Below, piece by piece: positions 23,164 to 33,500 of a stretch of 64,000 nt of DNA. This stretch comes from Pseudomonadota bacterium (lineage in GTDB: Bacteria > Pseudomonadota > Gammaproteobacteria > Steroidobacterales > Steroidobacteraceae): contig JAEWBG010000025.1 of assembly GCA_023391335.1 (NCBI GenBank), positions 1-64,000 on the forward strand. The letters are read 5' to 3'. Below the pieces are notes generated by a model. That model was not told the DNA's origin. It saw only the letters and a program-made list of their open reading frames with translations, and did no database searches. The position numbers and the translations under genes are program-made. Numbering within the stretch: the stretch's first letter is position 1; each line of letters begins with the position of its first letter.

Positions 23164-24075
23164 TTACGGATGAATGCTCGGCCTCGGAAAGCCACCCGCT
23201 CGAGTCACCATGCCGGGCAAAAGTTGACCGCGAGTTTCTTGCAACCAACGAGCTACCTCGATCAGCCGCTCCAAATCGATTCCCGTGGCAAACCCCGCTC
23301 GGTGAAGCATGTAAACCAGATCCTCGGTCGCAACGTTGCCTGTTGCATTCGGTGCGAAGGGACAACCGCCTAGGCCGCCTACACTCGAGTCGAGCGTACG
23401 AACGCCGGCCAGCACTGCTGCATACGCATTCGCAACGGCCGTATTGCGCGTGTTGTGGAAGTGACAACGTAGTGGGATATCGCCGCACACAGTCTTGGCT
23501 TCTTCAACCATCGCCGTCACGTCGCTAGGAACCGCGACACCGATCGTATCGGCGACTGCAATTTCGACCGGTTTGGACTGCGCAAGCCGCCGAATCAGAT
23601 CGATCACCTTGCTTCGCGGTACTTCACCTTCGAAGGGACACCCGAATGCGACCGAGATCGTGATCTGCGCACGAATGCCGGCTGCGCGCGCGAGAGGAGC
23701 GATTTCCTCCCAGTCGCTGAGTGTCTGTTCAATCGATCCGCCTTGGTTGCGCTCCGCGAACGATTCCGTTGCAGCCGTGACCATGCCGATTTCGGTGCAG
23801 CCCGCATCGATGGCTCGGTCGAAACCTTTGCGGTTGAGAACCAAGCCGACGTACTGGACGGTTGAGGCTTTGGGCAGAGATGCCAGGACACCTTCGGCGT
23901 CGGCCATTTGTGGAACGCGATCGGGATTCACGAAGCTTGCGACTTCCATGCGCCTGATCCCGCACGCACTCAACCGCGATATCAACTGGACCTTTTCCGC
24001 GGTCGGCAAAATGTCGGGCTCGCTCTGCAATCCGTCGCGCGGCCCTACTTCTACGATCTCGATGAACCCAGACAT
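23164..24075 (-). CDS. mvaB: Hydroxymethylglutaryl-CoA lyase
   Basis: 303 aa TIM-barrel enzyme cleaving HMG-CoA to acetyl-CoA and acetoacetate, the last step of leucine degradation. Arg13-Asp14 in VGPRDGLQ bind substrate and metal. The HMGL signature Cys is in GGLGGCPFAPNATG, and HFHNTRNTA supplies metal-ligand histidines. The other leucine-degradation genes (isovaleryl-CoA dehydrogenase, methylcrotonyl-CoA carboxylase) are not adjacent, which is unusual since they are commonly clustered. It appears monocistronic, starting after a repeat-containing gap. Confidence 0.9.
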   Translation of the reverse strand: MSGFIEIVEVGPRDGLQSEPDILPTAEKVQLISRLSACGIRRMEVASFVNPDRVPQMADAEGVLASLPKASTVQYVGLVLNRKGFDRAIDAGCTEIGMVTAATESFAERNQGGSIEQTLSDWEEIAPLARAAGIRAQITISVAFGCPFEGEVPRSKVIDLIRRLAQSKPVEIAVADTIGVAVPSDVTAMVEEAKTVCGDIPLRCHFHNTRNTAVANAYAAVLAGVRTLDSSVGGLGGCPFAPNATGNVATEDLVYMLHRAGFATGIDLERLIEVARWLQETRGQLLPGMVTRAGGFPRPSIHP

Positions 24076-24229
24076 GCGCTCGCCTCAGTCGGAAGGCGTC
24101 ATCTTACTCGCGATGGGTTCTGCGCAATGTCGGGAGTTACCGGAAGGCAGAACCTTTGGTCGGATTGCAGTTGACCGTGACCGTTAACAGGAGCGCCACC
24201 GCCTTACACGGCACACACGGTCGAGAGTT

Positions 24230-24378
24230 GGACGGACACAAAGAACACAAGGAAAGACATAGATCACAAAGAATTCGCCGCAGAGGACGCAGAAAAGAAT
24301 AATGCGGAGTGTGAAGTGTGCCCTGCGCCTTTCACGCGCAATGCGCTTTCACTTCATCACTTCATCACTCCTTCACTT
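24230..24378. repeat. Composite nonamer/octamer element upstream of ilvD stop
   Basis: This fills the second half of the 304-base gap 24076-24379. It opens GGACG at 24230, then GACACAAAG, AACACAAGG and later ATCACAAAG (24262-24270), followed by CGCAGAGGACGCAGA. The far end has octamers TTTCACTT, CATCACTT, CATCACTC and CTTCACTT at 24347-24378, with a short complement GTGTGAAGTGTG at 24310-24321. It ends two bases before the ilvD stop. The first half of the gap (24076-24229) is the mvaB promoter side; I see no further gene there. Confidence 0.75.
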
Positions 24379-24379
24379 A

Positions 24380-26080
24380 TCAGACCTCACAATCCGTCAC
24401 CGCGCCCTTAGACGCGCTGCTCACCGCTCGTGCGTACTTGGCGAGCACGCCGCGACGCGCATAAGGCTCTGGCGCTTTCCAGTTAGCTTTGCGTTGCGCC
24501 AGTTCGGCATCGTTCACGCGCAATTGGATTTCACGACGGACCGCATCGATGGTGATTTCATCGCCGTCGCGCACCAGTCCGATGGGGCCGCCGACTGCGG
24601 CTTCAGGTGCAATGTGGCCTACGAGGAACCCTCGGCTGCCGCCAGAGAAGCGGCCATCGGTGATCAGCGCGACCTTATCGGCGAGACCGCGTCCGGCGAT
24701 GGCGCTCGTTGGGCTCAACATCTCACGCATGCCTGGGCCACCCTTCGGACCTTCTTGGCGGATCACAACGACGTCGCCGGGGCCCACTTTGCCGTCCAAG
24801 ATCGCCTGCACCGATGCTTCTTCGCCGTCGAACACGCGTGCACGACCGGTGAACGACAGACCTTCTTTGCCCGTGATCTTTGCGACGGATCCTTCGGGCG
24901 CGAGATTCCCGTACAGCACCACTAGGTGACTGTCCGGCTTAATCGGGTTATCGAACGCGTGAATGATGTCTTGGCTCTTCGGGTACGGCTTGACGCCTTT
25001 TAAGTTCTGCGCGAGGGTCTTGCCCGTAACCGTCAAGCAGTCGCCGTGTAACAGACCACGCTCGAGCAGCATCTTCATCAAGGGCTGAATGCCGCCGATT
25101 GCCACGAGCTGAGACATCGAATACTTACCGCTGGGCCGCAGGTCCGCGAGCACCGGGACGCGCTGGCCGATGCGCGTGAAGTCATCCAATTCGAGCGGGA
25201 CGTTTGCCGCATGCGCCATGGCCAGCAAATGCAGCACCGCGTTAGTGGACCCGCTGAGCGCGATCACGACGGTAATCGCATTCTCGAAGGCTTCGCGAGT
25301 CATGATCTGCGAGGGTGTGATGCCTGCTTTCACGAGCTTCACGATGGCTTTGCCCGCATCGCGGCAATCTTGAACTTTGTGTTTGGAGACGGCCTCTTGC
25401 GCCGAGCTATTCGGCAAGCTCATGCCTAATGCCTCGATGGCAGATGCCATCGTGTTCGCCGTGTACATGCCGCCGCAGCTTCCTGGGCCGGGAATAGACG
25501 TGCGCTCGACTTCTCTCAGTTCTTTCTCGGAGATTTGTCCGCTTGCGTACGCGCCGCGCGCTTCGAAGACCGAGATGATGTCGCGGTTTTTTGCGCCCGG
25601 ACGGATCGTGCCGCCATAAACGAAAATGGCCGGACGATCCAAGCGTGCGAGGGCCATCAAACAGCCAGGCATGTTTTTATCGCAGCCGCCGATCGCGATC
25701 ACACCATCGAAGCCCTGAGCGCCCGTGACCGTCTCGATCGAGTCTGCGATGACTTCGCGCGATACAAGCGAATAGCGCATTCCTGGCGCGCCATTCGAAA
25801 TCCCGTCCGAGACCGTGATGGTGCCGAAGGTCGTGCTCTTACCGCCCGACTTGTCGATGGCCTCGGCGGCCGCCTTGGCAAGCTTGTCGATGTGCATGTT
25901 GCATGGAGTCAGATTGCTCCATGTCGAGGCGACGCCGATGGCGGGCTTTTTGAAGTCGGCATCTTTGTAGCCGACCGCCCGCAACATCGCGCGAGATGGT
26001 GTTTGCTTCAATCCATCGACAACTTCGCTGGAATAGCGACGTGGATTGACCTTGCCCTTCGGAGTCTTATTTGCGGCCAT
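24380..26080 (-). CDS. ilvD: Dihydroxy-acid dehydratase
   Basis: 566 aa. It dehydrates 2,3-dihydroxy-3-methylvalerate/isovalerate in isoleucine and valine synthesis using an Fe-S cluster. Cluster cysteines are in CDKNMPGC and GPGSCGGMYTAN; Cys near residue 57 is in LTPCNMH. The C-terminal swivelling domain has GRFSGGSRGFLVGH, the IlvD signature. The length is in the shorter IlvD group (about 560 aa) rather than the 616-aa E. coli type. A terminator for the upstream DAHP synthase gene lies between them, so it has its own promoter region. Confidence 0.95.
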   Translation of the reverse strand: MAANKTPKGKVNPRRYSSEVVDGLKQTPSRAMLRAVGYKDADFKKPAIGVASTWSNLTPCNMHIDKLAKAAAEAIDKSGGKSTTFGTITVSDGISNGAPGMRYSLVSREVIADSIETVTGAQGFDGVIAIGGCDKNMPGCLMALARLDRPAIFVYGGTIRPGAKNRDIISVFEARGAYASGQISEKELREVERTSIPGPGSCGGMYTANTMASAIEALGMSLPNSSAQEAVSKHKVQDCRDAGKAIVKLVKAGITPSQIMTREAFENAITVVIALSGSTNAVLHLLAMAHAANVPLELDDFTRIGQRVPVLADLRPSGKYSMSQLVAIGGIQPLMKMLLERGLLHGDCLTVTGKTLAQNLKGVKPYPKSQDIIHAFDNPIKPDSHLVVLYGNLAPEGSVAKITGKEGLSFTGRARVFDGEEASVQAILDGKVGPGDVVVIRQEGPKGGPGMREMLSPTSAIAGRGLADKVALITDGRFSGGSRGFLVGHIAPEAAVGGPIGLVRDGDEITIDAVRREIQLRVNDAELAQRKANWKAPEPYARRGVLAKYARAVSSASKGAVTDCEV

Positions 26081-26091
26081 GACGTGAGCTC

Positions 26092-26129
26092 AAAAGAAAA
26101 TCGCCGCGTCGCAAGAGCGAGGCGGCGAT
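26092..26129 (-). terminator. Intrinsic terminator after class II DAHP synthase
   Basis: ATCGCCGCGTCGC (26100-26112) and GCGAGGCGGCGAT (26117-26129) form a 13-base stem with one mismatch and a 4-base loop. Read on the minus strand, the stem is followed by TTTTCTTTTG (26099-26090). It lies 17 bases past the DAHP synthase stop and just ahead of ilvD. Confidence 0.85.
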
Positions 26130-26145
26130 GTGGGTAGTGAATTGT

Positions 26146-27507
26146 TTAGCGCTTGGCTTTGGAATGCAGATCGGTGATGCGCATCGCCAATTCGAGTGCT
26201 TGTTCGTAGTTCAAGCGCGGATCGACCTGCGACTTGTACGCCCGCGCGAGATCCGCATCCGTCAGGCCGCGGGCGCCGCCGGTGCATTCCGTGACATCCT
26301 CGCCGGTCAACTCGAAGTGCACACCGCCGAGCCATGAACCCATCTCGCGATGGATACGGAACGATGCCTCGACTTCGGACACGATGTTCTCGAAGCGACG
26401 CGTCTTGAGGCCGCCAGCCGCAGTCTCGGTGTTCCCGTGCATAGGATCGCAGATCCACAGCACGGGGCTCCCAGTCGCGCGCACGGCCTGAATCAGCGCC
26501 GGCAGCCGCTTATCGACTTCCTTCGCGCCCATGCGATGAATCAGCACGATACGGCCAGGCTCGTTGTTCGGGTTCAGCGTGGCGAGCAGTCCCTGCAACC
26601 ACTCCGCGCTCATAGCCGGGCCGATCTTGATGCCCATCGGATTGGCAATGCCGCGGAACAACTCCACATGCGCGCCATCGAGAGCGGCCGTACGCATGCC
26701 GATCCAGGGCATGTGCGTCGACAGGTTGTACCAGCGCTGTTGACGCTCGATGTAACGCGTTTGCGCCTGCTCATACAGCAGGTGCAATCCCTCATGGCTG
26801 GCGTAGAAGTCCACGCGGCTGGATTGATGGATCGGACCGCGAATGGTTGCCTCGAAGAAGTGCAGTGCATTGCCGATGGAGTTGACGATCTCCTCGTACC
26901 GATCCTTCAAAGGCGAGTGACGAACGAAGTCCAAATCCCAGTATTCGGGGTGATGCAGATCGGCAAAACCGCCATCGATCAGGGCCCGGACAAAATTCAG
27001 CGTCAACGCGGCCCGCTCATAGCCCCGCAAAAGGAGCTGGGGATCTGGTTCGCGATCTTTCGCCGTGAAGGCCGGACGATTGATGTTGTCGCCGCGGTAA
27101 CACGGCAAGGTCACCCCGTCGCGCGTCTCGGTATCGGCGGATCGAGGCTTCGCGTATTGCCCGGCCATACGCCCGATACGGATGACGGGCTTTTTCAAAC
27201 CGTAGACGAGCACGAGGCTCATCTGCAGCAGGATTTTTAGCTTCTTGGCGATGTTGTCGGATTGGCAGTCTTCGAAGCTCTCGGCGCAATCCCCGCCCTG
27301 CAGGACAAAACGCTCGCCGCGTTGAGCGGCTGCGATGTTCTCTTTGAGCGCCTCGATTTCCCATGAGACGACCAGGGGCGGCAGCTTTGAGAGTTGTGCG
27401 ACGACTTCGCTGAGCGCTTGCTGGTCTGGATACGTCGGCTGCTGCTGCGCGGGTTTGCCATGCCAGCTTGCCGGATGCCATTCGACCAGATGCGGATTAC
27501 GCGTCAT
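26146..27507 (-). CDS. 3-deoxy-7-phosphoheptulonate synthase, class II
   Basis: 453 aa plant-type (class II) DAHP synthase, condensing PEP and erythrose-4-phosphate in the first shikimate step; unrelated in sequence to E. coli AroFGH. Hallmarks include WHPASWHGKPAQQQPTYPD near the start, RFVLQGGDCAESF (Cys metal ligand), RIGRMAGQYAKPRS and the C-terminal GVHFELTGEDVTEC. The start is ATG 27507; TTG 27513 is in frame and nearer to a GGAG motif, so it cannot be excluded. It ends at a strong terminator. A second, class I enzyme could exist outside this window. Confidence 0.93.
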   Translation of the reverse strand: MTRNPHLVEWHPASWHGKPAQQQPTYPDQQALSEVVAQLSKLPPLVVSWEIEALKENIAAAQRGERFVLQGGDCAESFEDCQSDNIAKKLKILLQMSLVLVYGLKKPVIRIGRMAGQYAKPRSADTETRDGVTLPCYRGDNINRPAFTAKDREPDPQLLLRGYERAALTLNFVRALIDGGFADLHHPEYWDLDFVRHSPLKDRYEEIVNSIGNALHFFEATIRGPIHQSSRVDFYASHEGLHLLYEQAQTRYIERQQRWYNLSTHMPWIGMRTAALDGAHVELFRGIANPMGIKIGPAMSAEWLQGLLATLNPNNEPGRIVLIHRMGAKEVDKRLPALIQAVRATGSPVLWICDPMHGNTETAAGGLKTRRFENIVSEVEASFRIHREMGSWLGGVHFELTGEDVTECTGGARGLTDADLARAYKSQVDPRLNYEQALELAMRITDLHSKAKR

Positions 27508-27739
27508 ATCCAAAAACCGTTTATCTCCAAGGTAGTCAGGGGTTGTCGGGAGGGGTCGCCGCCTGACCGCAGCGCCCTGGCAGCGTGCGCTGGCCAGCTC
27601 CCGAATGGAACGGTGAGCCTAGCATCCGGGCGCGCTCGGACCAAACCGTTTTCGTCAATATTGCATACCGAACAGCGGTGAATTTGCAGGTTCGGAACGC
27701 CGGACCTTAAATGAGCGCCTATTTTTCGGGAGATGCCGC

Positions 27740-28900
27740 ATGCATAGAGTCTTGATCCTTGGCGCGGGCAAGATCGGAGCGCTCATCTCTGGGTTGCTAG
27801 CCGAATCCGGTTCCTATGCCGTCCACTTGGGCGATGTGAACGGCGAGGCGGCAAAAGCCGTGGTTGGCGCACACGGCCTCGGCAACCTCCATGCGCATCA
27901 GCTCGATGCGAAAGACAAAGTCGGCCTGGCGCAGCATCTGAAAAAGCATCCCGTCGATGCCGTGATTTCGAGCCTGCCGTACTACTGCAACATCGCAGTC
28001 GCCGAAGCGGCGCGTGCGGCGGGTATACATTATTTCGATCTAACCGAGGACGTAGAAGTCACTCGAGCTGTACGCCGCATTGCACAGGATGCGCAACAAG
28101 CCTTCGTCCCTCAGTGCGGATTGGCGCCAGGATTCATCTCAATTGCGGCCAACGAATTGATCGGCCACTTCGACGAGCTGCGCACGATCAAGTTGCGGGT
28201 CGGCGCCCTGCCCCAACATCCGAACAACGTTCTGAAATATTCGCTCACTTGGTCGACGGAGGGCTTGATTAATGAGTATGGCAACCCGTGCGAAGCCATC
28301 GTCGACGGTCGCCGCATCGAAGTCGCGCCGCTAGAAGGTTTGGAAGAGATCGAGATCGACGGCACCTTGTACGAAGCATTCAACACGTCCGGCGGCTTGG
28401 GATCGCTCGCCGAGACGTATGGCGAGCGTTGCCAGAATATGGACTACAAAACGATGCGTTATCCGGGCCATTGCGAACAGATGCGCCTGCTGATGAACGA
28501 TCTGAAGCTCAACCACGATCGCGGCACCCTGAAGCGCATCCTCGAGAACGCGGTGCCGCAGACGCTGCAAGACGTGGTCGTGATCTACGTCGCCATTACC
28601 GGTAAGCAAGACGGCGAACTGCGCGAAGAGAACTACGTCAACAAGGTCTACCCACAGAAGATTGCAGGACGCTTGTGGTCGGCGATCCAGGTGACGACCG
28701 CATCGGGAATCTGCGCTGTCGTCGATGTCGTTCTGAGCGAAGGCACTCGCCGCGGATTCGTGCGTCAAGAAGACTTCAGATTGCACACGATCTTGGAAAA
28801 TCGCTTCGGCCGTCATTATGCGGACGGCATCGGCAAGGAACTTTCCGCCAGCATGGTCGTAGCAGGTCAAGCTGGACATCAACGTGCAGGACGGAGTTGA
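27740..28900 (+). CDS. Saccharopine-dehydrogenase-fold protein, probable lysine 6-dehydrogenase
   Basis: 386 aa NAD(P)-dependent oxidoreductase. The Rossmann motif GAGKIG is at 8-13; ISSLPYYCN and QCGLAPGF are conserved in saccharopine dehydrogenase-like proteins. The length matches bacterial lysine 6-dehydrogenase, which oxidises lysine to aminoadipate semialdehyde/piperideine-6-carboxylate, and no lysine-ketoglutarate reductase domain is present. The next gene, two bases downstream, encodes an aminoadipate-semialdehyde dehydrogenase, the expected next enzyme. Saccharopine dehydrogenase itself remains an alternative if an LKR gene exists elsewhere. It is divergent from the DAHP synthase gene across 226 bases. 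Confidence 0.8.
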   Translation: MHRVLILGAGKIGALISGLLAESGSYAVHLGDVNGEAAKAVVGAHGLGNLHAHQLDAKDKVGLAQHLKKHPVDAVISSLPYYCNIAVAEAARAAGIHYFDLTEDVEVTRAVRRIAQDAQQAFVPQCGLAPGFISIAANELIGHFDELRTIKLRVGALPQHPNNVLKYSLTWSTEGLINEYGNPCEAIVDGRRIEVAPLEGLEEIEIDGTLYEAFNTSGGLGSLAETYGERCQNMDYKTMRYPGHCEQMRLLMNDLKLNHDRGTLKRILENAVPQTLQDVVVIYVAITGKQDGELREENYVNKVYPQKIAGRLWSAIQVTTASGICAVVDVVLSEGTRRGFVRQEDFRLHTILENRFGRHYADGIGKELSASMVVAGQAGHQRAGRS

Positions 28901-28902
28901 CG

Positions 28903-30420
28903 ATGCGAGACATTCTCGACGCGCTTGGCATTGAGCAAACGCACTCCGGTGCTTGGACGAGTGACTCTGGATGGCTCAAGACTTCGGGCGAATTAATCGA
29001 ATCAACCAACCCAGCCACCGGCGAGGTCATCGGGAAAGTGCGCGCAGCAAGCGCTGCGGACTATGAACGCGTCATTGCGTCTGCGCGTGAGATTGCGCGC
29101 GAATGGCGAACGGTTCCGGCGCCGAAGCGAGGCGAAGCAGTTCGACTCGTCGGTAACGAACTGCGCGCGCACAAATCCGAACTCGGTACGCTGGTGACAC
29201 TCGAATCCGGCAAGATCAAACCCGAAGGCGACGGCGAAGTGCAGGAGATGATCGATATCGCCGACTTCGCGTTGGGTCAATCGCGCATGCTGTACGGCAA
29301 CACGATGCACTCGGAACGTCCGATGCATCGCATGTACGAGCAGTGGCACCCGCTGGGCGTCGTCGGGATCATCAGCGCGTTCAACTTCCCTGTCGCGGTG
29401 TGGTCATGGAATGCGTTCTTGGCGGCGATCTGCGGCAATGTAAGCGTCTGGAAGCCCTCACCCAAGACGCCGTTGTCAGCTATTGCCGTTCAGCAACTCG
29501 TCAATCGCGCGCTACAGAAGCACGGGTTCCCCGGCATCTTTCAGTTGTTCATCTCATCGGGCACCGAACTGGCCGAACGCTTCGTCGATGATCGGCGCGT
29601 GGATCTGGTCTCGTTCACGGGCTCCACAACTGTGGGTCGCAAAGTCGGCGAACGCGTTGCCGCGCGATTGGGCAAGTCGTTGCTCGAGCTCGGCGGTAAC
29701 AACGCGATCATCGTCGATGAGTTTGCGAATCTGGATCTCGCGGTACCTTCGATCGTCTTCGGAGCCGTCGGCACCGCAGGTCAGCGATGCACGAGCACTC
29801 GTCGCGTCTTTGTGCATCGATCCCGCGCTCAAGAGTTGGAACGCAGGTTGGTTCAAGCGTATTCGCAAGTTCGCATCGGCAATCCGCTCGAGAAAGAAAC
29901 GCTGATGGGCCCATTGATCGATGCGCGCGCGGTCGAGAGCTATAAGGCATCGATCGCGAAAGCGCAGCAAGCCGGCGGTCACGTCCTATACGGTAACAAA
30001 GTTCGGACGGGCAACTTCGTCGAGCCGACGATCATTCGAGCGCAAAGCAATTGGGAGATCGTGCAGACAGAAACGTTTGCGCCGATTCTCTATTTGATCG
30101 AGTTCGACTCGCTAGATGATGCGATCGCGATGCAGAACTCAGCGCATCATGGGCTTTCGTCCTCCATCTTCACCGACAACTTGCAGCATGCCGAACGATT
30201 CCTTTCTGCCGTTGGCAGCGACTGTGGCATCGCTAATGTGAACATTGGAACATCCGGTGCCGAGATCGGCGGCGCCTTTGGCGGCGAGAAAGAAACCGGC
30301 GGTGGACGCGAATCCGGTTCGGATTCTTGGAAGGCCTACATGCGCCGGCAAACGAATACGATCAACTGGAGCCGTGAACTACCGTTGGCTCAGGGCATTG
30401 ATTTCAAGGTTGCGCCTTGA
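28903..30420 (+). CDS. Aminoadipate-semialdehyde dehydrogenase (ALDH7 family)
   Basis: 505 aa. ALDH7-family enzyme (antiquitin-like, piperideine-6-carboxylate dehydrogenase) converting aminoadipate semialdehyde to 2-aminoadipate. The catalytic Cys is in GTAGQRCTSTRR, the Glu in LELGGNNA, and NVNIGTSGAEIGGAFGG is an ALDH7 hallmark. The start ATG 28903 follows GGAG at 28893-28896 and lies two bases after the stop of the partner dehydrogenase; the longer frame from 28675 lies inside it. Together they form a two-step lysine degradation operon, also linked in other bacteria to osmotic stress. Confidence 0.87.
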   Translation: MRDILDALGIEQTHSGAWTSDSGWLKTSGELIESTNPATGEVIGKVRAASAADYERVIASAREIAREWRTVPAPKRGEAVRLVGNELRAHKSELGTLVTLESGKIKPEGDGEVQEMIDIADFALGQSRMLYGNTMHSERPMHRMYEQWHPLGVVGIISAFNFPVAVWSWNAFLAAICGNVSVWKPSPKTPLSAIAVQQLVNRALQKHGFPGIFQLFISSGTELAERFVDDRRVDLVSFTGSTTVGRKVGERVAARLGKSLLELGGNNAIIVDEFANLDLAVPSIVFGAVGTAGQRCTSTRRVFVHRSRAQELERRLVQAYSQVRIGNPLEKETLMGPLIDARAVESYKASIAKAQQAGGHVLYGNKVRTGNFVEPTIIRAQSNWEIVQTETFAPILYLIEFDSLDDAIAMQNSAHHGLSSSIFTDNLQHAERFLSAVGSDCGIANVNIGTSGAEIGGAFGGEKETGGGRESGSDSWKAYMRRQTNTINWSRELPLAQGIDFKVAP

Positions 30421-30433
30421 GGAACAGGAGCAA

Positions 30434-30589
30434 GACGTAACACAAGGAGCACAAAGAAAAACAAAGATCACAAAGAAAATTAAGCCGCAGAGAACGCAAA
30501 AAAGAATGTGTGGCGTGTCAGGTGTGTAGTGTGAACAGATCTCTTTTTTGTGTTCCTTGTGTTCCTTTTTGTGTTCCTTGTGTTCCGTC
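30434..30589. repeat. Nonamer inverted-arm element between convergent genes
   Basis: Left arm (30434-30480): GACGTAACACAAGG, GCACAAAG, ACAAAG and TCACAAAG words. Right arm: four perfect TTGTGTTCC nonamers at 30548, 30557, 30569 and 30578, then GTCCG. The arms are approximate reverse complements around about 70 bases. It fills nearly all of the 177-base gap between the aminoadipate-semialdehyde dehydrogenase and hrpA stops. It is the clearest nonamer array in the window and could act as a bidirectional terminator-like structure. Confidence 0.88.
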
Positions 30590-30597
30590 CGTTTTTC

Positions 30598-33500
30598 TTA
30601 AGCCGCACGTTCGCGCTGAACTTTCTCGACCTGCTCTGAGACACGCTTTTCAGAAACCGGAATCGCCGTCTTGAGATCCTGAGCGAACAGCGACACGCGA
30701 AGCTCTTCAATCATCCATTGCAATCGATCGAGTTCCGGATGCGGAATCGTTTGATCGCGAGCAGCATGTAGCTGGGAAAACGCACGCAGAGATGGAAACA
30801 CTCGAGCCGCCAACTCTTGATCGCGCTTGGCATTGCCCGGCGCCTTGTCCACGCGCCGAGCGATCGTTTTCAGATAACGAGGCAAGTGAGTCCATAGCAA
30901 ACCGGGCACGCCCCGCGGAAAGCTTGGAGGCACCAACGTTTCGAGCTGCTTCTCTACGTCAGCCCTCAGCGCAGCAAATCCGCCTGCGGGCAACGCGGCG
31001 ACTTTGTGCTTGATATCGCGATACTGCTGCAAGACCTCGATCGCATGCTTGCGAACGCGATCGAGATGTTCCCCGAATCGGCCGCGATGTTGATCGAGCA
31101 GTGCCTGAAAGCCTGCGCGCGATCTGGGCAGTTCGGTTCCATCCGGCAGAAAGCATTCCTCGAACGTCTTTTCAGCCAATCGGTCCGCAAGCGGTGGCGC
31201 GCTACTCAATCCTTGCCCCAACAGCACCAATTCTTTTTGATCCGCGAAGGTGCGGCGCGCAAGCTTCCACTGCTCAGGCAAGGCGAGAATCGCGAGTCGC
31301 AACACCGCGAACCGCAGGTGTGCTTCGGCTTGCCACAAGCTGCTTTCCTCTGCGAGCGCTATGCCGTCGTTGCGGTCCTGCGCAGTGGGATAGACGGTGT
31401 AACGCAAGCCGCGGCGCTCGACCGTGCGCTGTTCCGGCAGTTCACCGAAGTCCCAACTCCTGAAATGCGAACCGGCTGCGTGTGGGGCAGAACCCGTGAT
31501 CGCTTGCCGCGCAGAACGCTTCAGCGCGCCTAAGTCGCGACCTTCTGCCACGACGCGTCCATCCGAGCCGAGCACTCGAATGTTGAAGCGGAGCCACTTT
31601 GGAATCGGCAGCGCTGCGAGCTGCGTCGCATCCACCTGTGCACCGCTCTCGCGGCGAATCCATTCTGCAAATGCAGCATTGAAGTCGGGCGCATCTGCGA
31701 TTTGAGTCATCGCTCGCGCCGCATACTCGGGAACGGGCACGAACGCTTTTCGAATCGCCTTCGGCAATTCACGCAGCGATTCGGTGATCAACTCCACCCG
31801 CCAGCCGGCAACAATCCATGAGAGGTGCGCCGGTTCGACGGCCGGCAATACCGGCGCTGGAACAACAACAGTCACACCATCATCTTCTGCACCCGGCTCA
31901 AAGCGATATTCGAGAGGCAACCTATTGCCCGCAATCTCGATGACGTCCGGATGCGAATGAGCCGTGACTTCCGGGACTTCGCGAGTCATCAGATCGCGCC
32001 TCGATGCGGACAAATTCGTTTTAGTCGAGTGGTCCGCTTCTTTCAGCCAACGTTCCATCGCCGCCACAGAGTTGATCGTCTCCGGCAAACGTGAACGATA
32101 GAAATCCACCATCGTTTGCTCGTCGATGAGCACGTCACGACGCCTCAGCTTCGCTTCGATGCGTTCGACCTCCTTCTTTGCGCGTCGGTTGTGATCCAAG
32201 AATGCCGCACGTAGACGCGAGCGTCCTTCGACCAAGGCCTCGCGCACGAATATCTCTTGTGCTTCTTTGGGCGCTACGTTGCCGTAGTTGACGCGCCGCC
32301 CAGCCGACAGCGTCAGCCCATACAGCGACACCGTTTCCGAGGCCGCAACGAAGCCGCGCTCCTCGACCCAGTGAGGTTCGCTGTACGTTCGTTTCAGTAG
32401 ATGCTCGCCTGCCGCAGCAATCCACTGCGTCTCGACTGCGGCGACCATGCGCGCATACAAACGGGTGGTCTCCATCAAGCTTGCGGCCACGACCCACTTG
32501 GGCGGACGTGCGGCGATCGGTGTGCCGGGAGCGATCACAAACCGAGAACCACGCGCCCCTTCGTATTCTCGCTTCTCATCGACGGTGCCGATGTTGCCGA
32601 GGAAACCGGTCAAAATCGCTTGATGGAGATCGGCGTATTCAGCAGGCGCCGTGTTCGACTTCAATTCGAGTTCTTCGACGGTATCGCTCAATTGACGATG
32701 CAGATCCTGCCATTCGCGCATGCGCATGAAGGCGAGAAAGTATTCGCGGCACCACTTGCGCAGTTGGCTGCCCGAAAGCTCTTCGCTTTTTTGCTGCCAC
32801 GCGCGCCACAAATTGAGCACGGTAAGAAAATCGGATCGCGAATCGGCAAACGTGGCGTGCTGTTGATCCGCTTGCTGCTGAGCATCCGAAGGGCGTTCGC
32901 GCGGATCTTGAGTGGACAAGAACGCCGCGATGACCAGCATCTCGGACACGCATTTGTGGTGGCTCGCGGCGATCAACATGCGCGCAAGGCGTGGGTCCAA
33001 GGGCAAGCTGGCAAGTTGCTTACCCAGCGAAGTCACCTTCCGATCAGCATCGACGGCTTTCAATTCCTGTAGCAGACGATAACCATCGTTGATCTGCCGC
33101 GTGTCCGGCGGATCGAGGAACGGAAAATCCTGCGGCTCACCTAAGCGCAGTGCCGCCATCTGCAAAATGACACTCGCAAGATTGGTTCGCAGCACCTCAG
33201 GCGATGTGAACGGCGGACGAATATTGAATTCATCCTCCGCGAACAGCCGGATGCAAATACCCGGCGACTCGCGTCCGGACCGACCCTTGCGCTGATCGGC
33301 ACTGGCCTGCGAGATCGGCTCAATGGGCAAGCGCTGCACTTTGCCGCGAACGCTGTACCGGCTGATGCGAGCAAGACCCGAATCGATGACGTGACGAATG
33401 CCCGGCACGGTCAGCGAAGTTTCTGCCACGTTCGTCGCGAGCACGACGCGTCGCGCACTGTGACGTTCGAAGATTTTTTCCTGATCGCGCGTGGAGAGTC

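Noticed and set aside
26350..27240. 296-codon plus-strand frame opposite the class II DAHP synthase
   Set aside because: Shadow frame of a certain gene, with atypical composition and no recognisable motif.
30421..30597. Insertion-sequence or MITE remnant
   Set aside because: No transposase frame or target-site duplication is visible. The ends resemble inverted repeats only because the arms consist of complementary short words.
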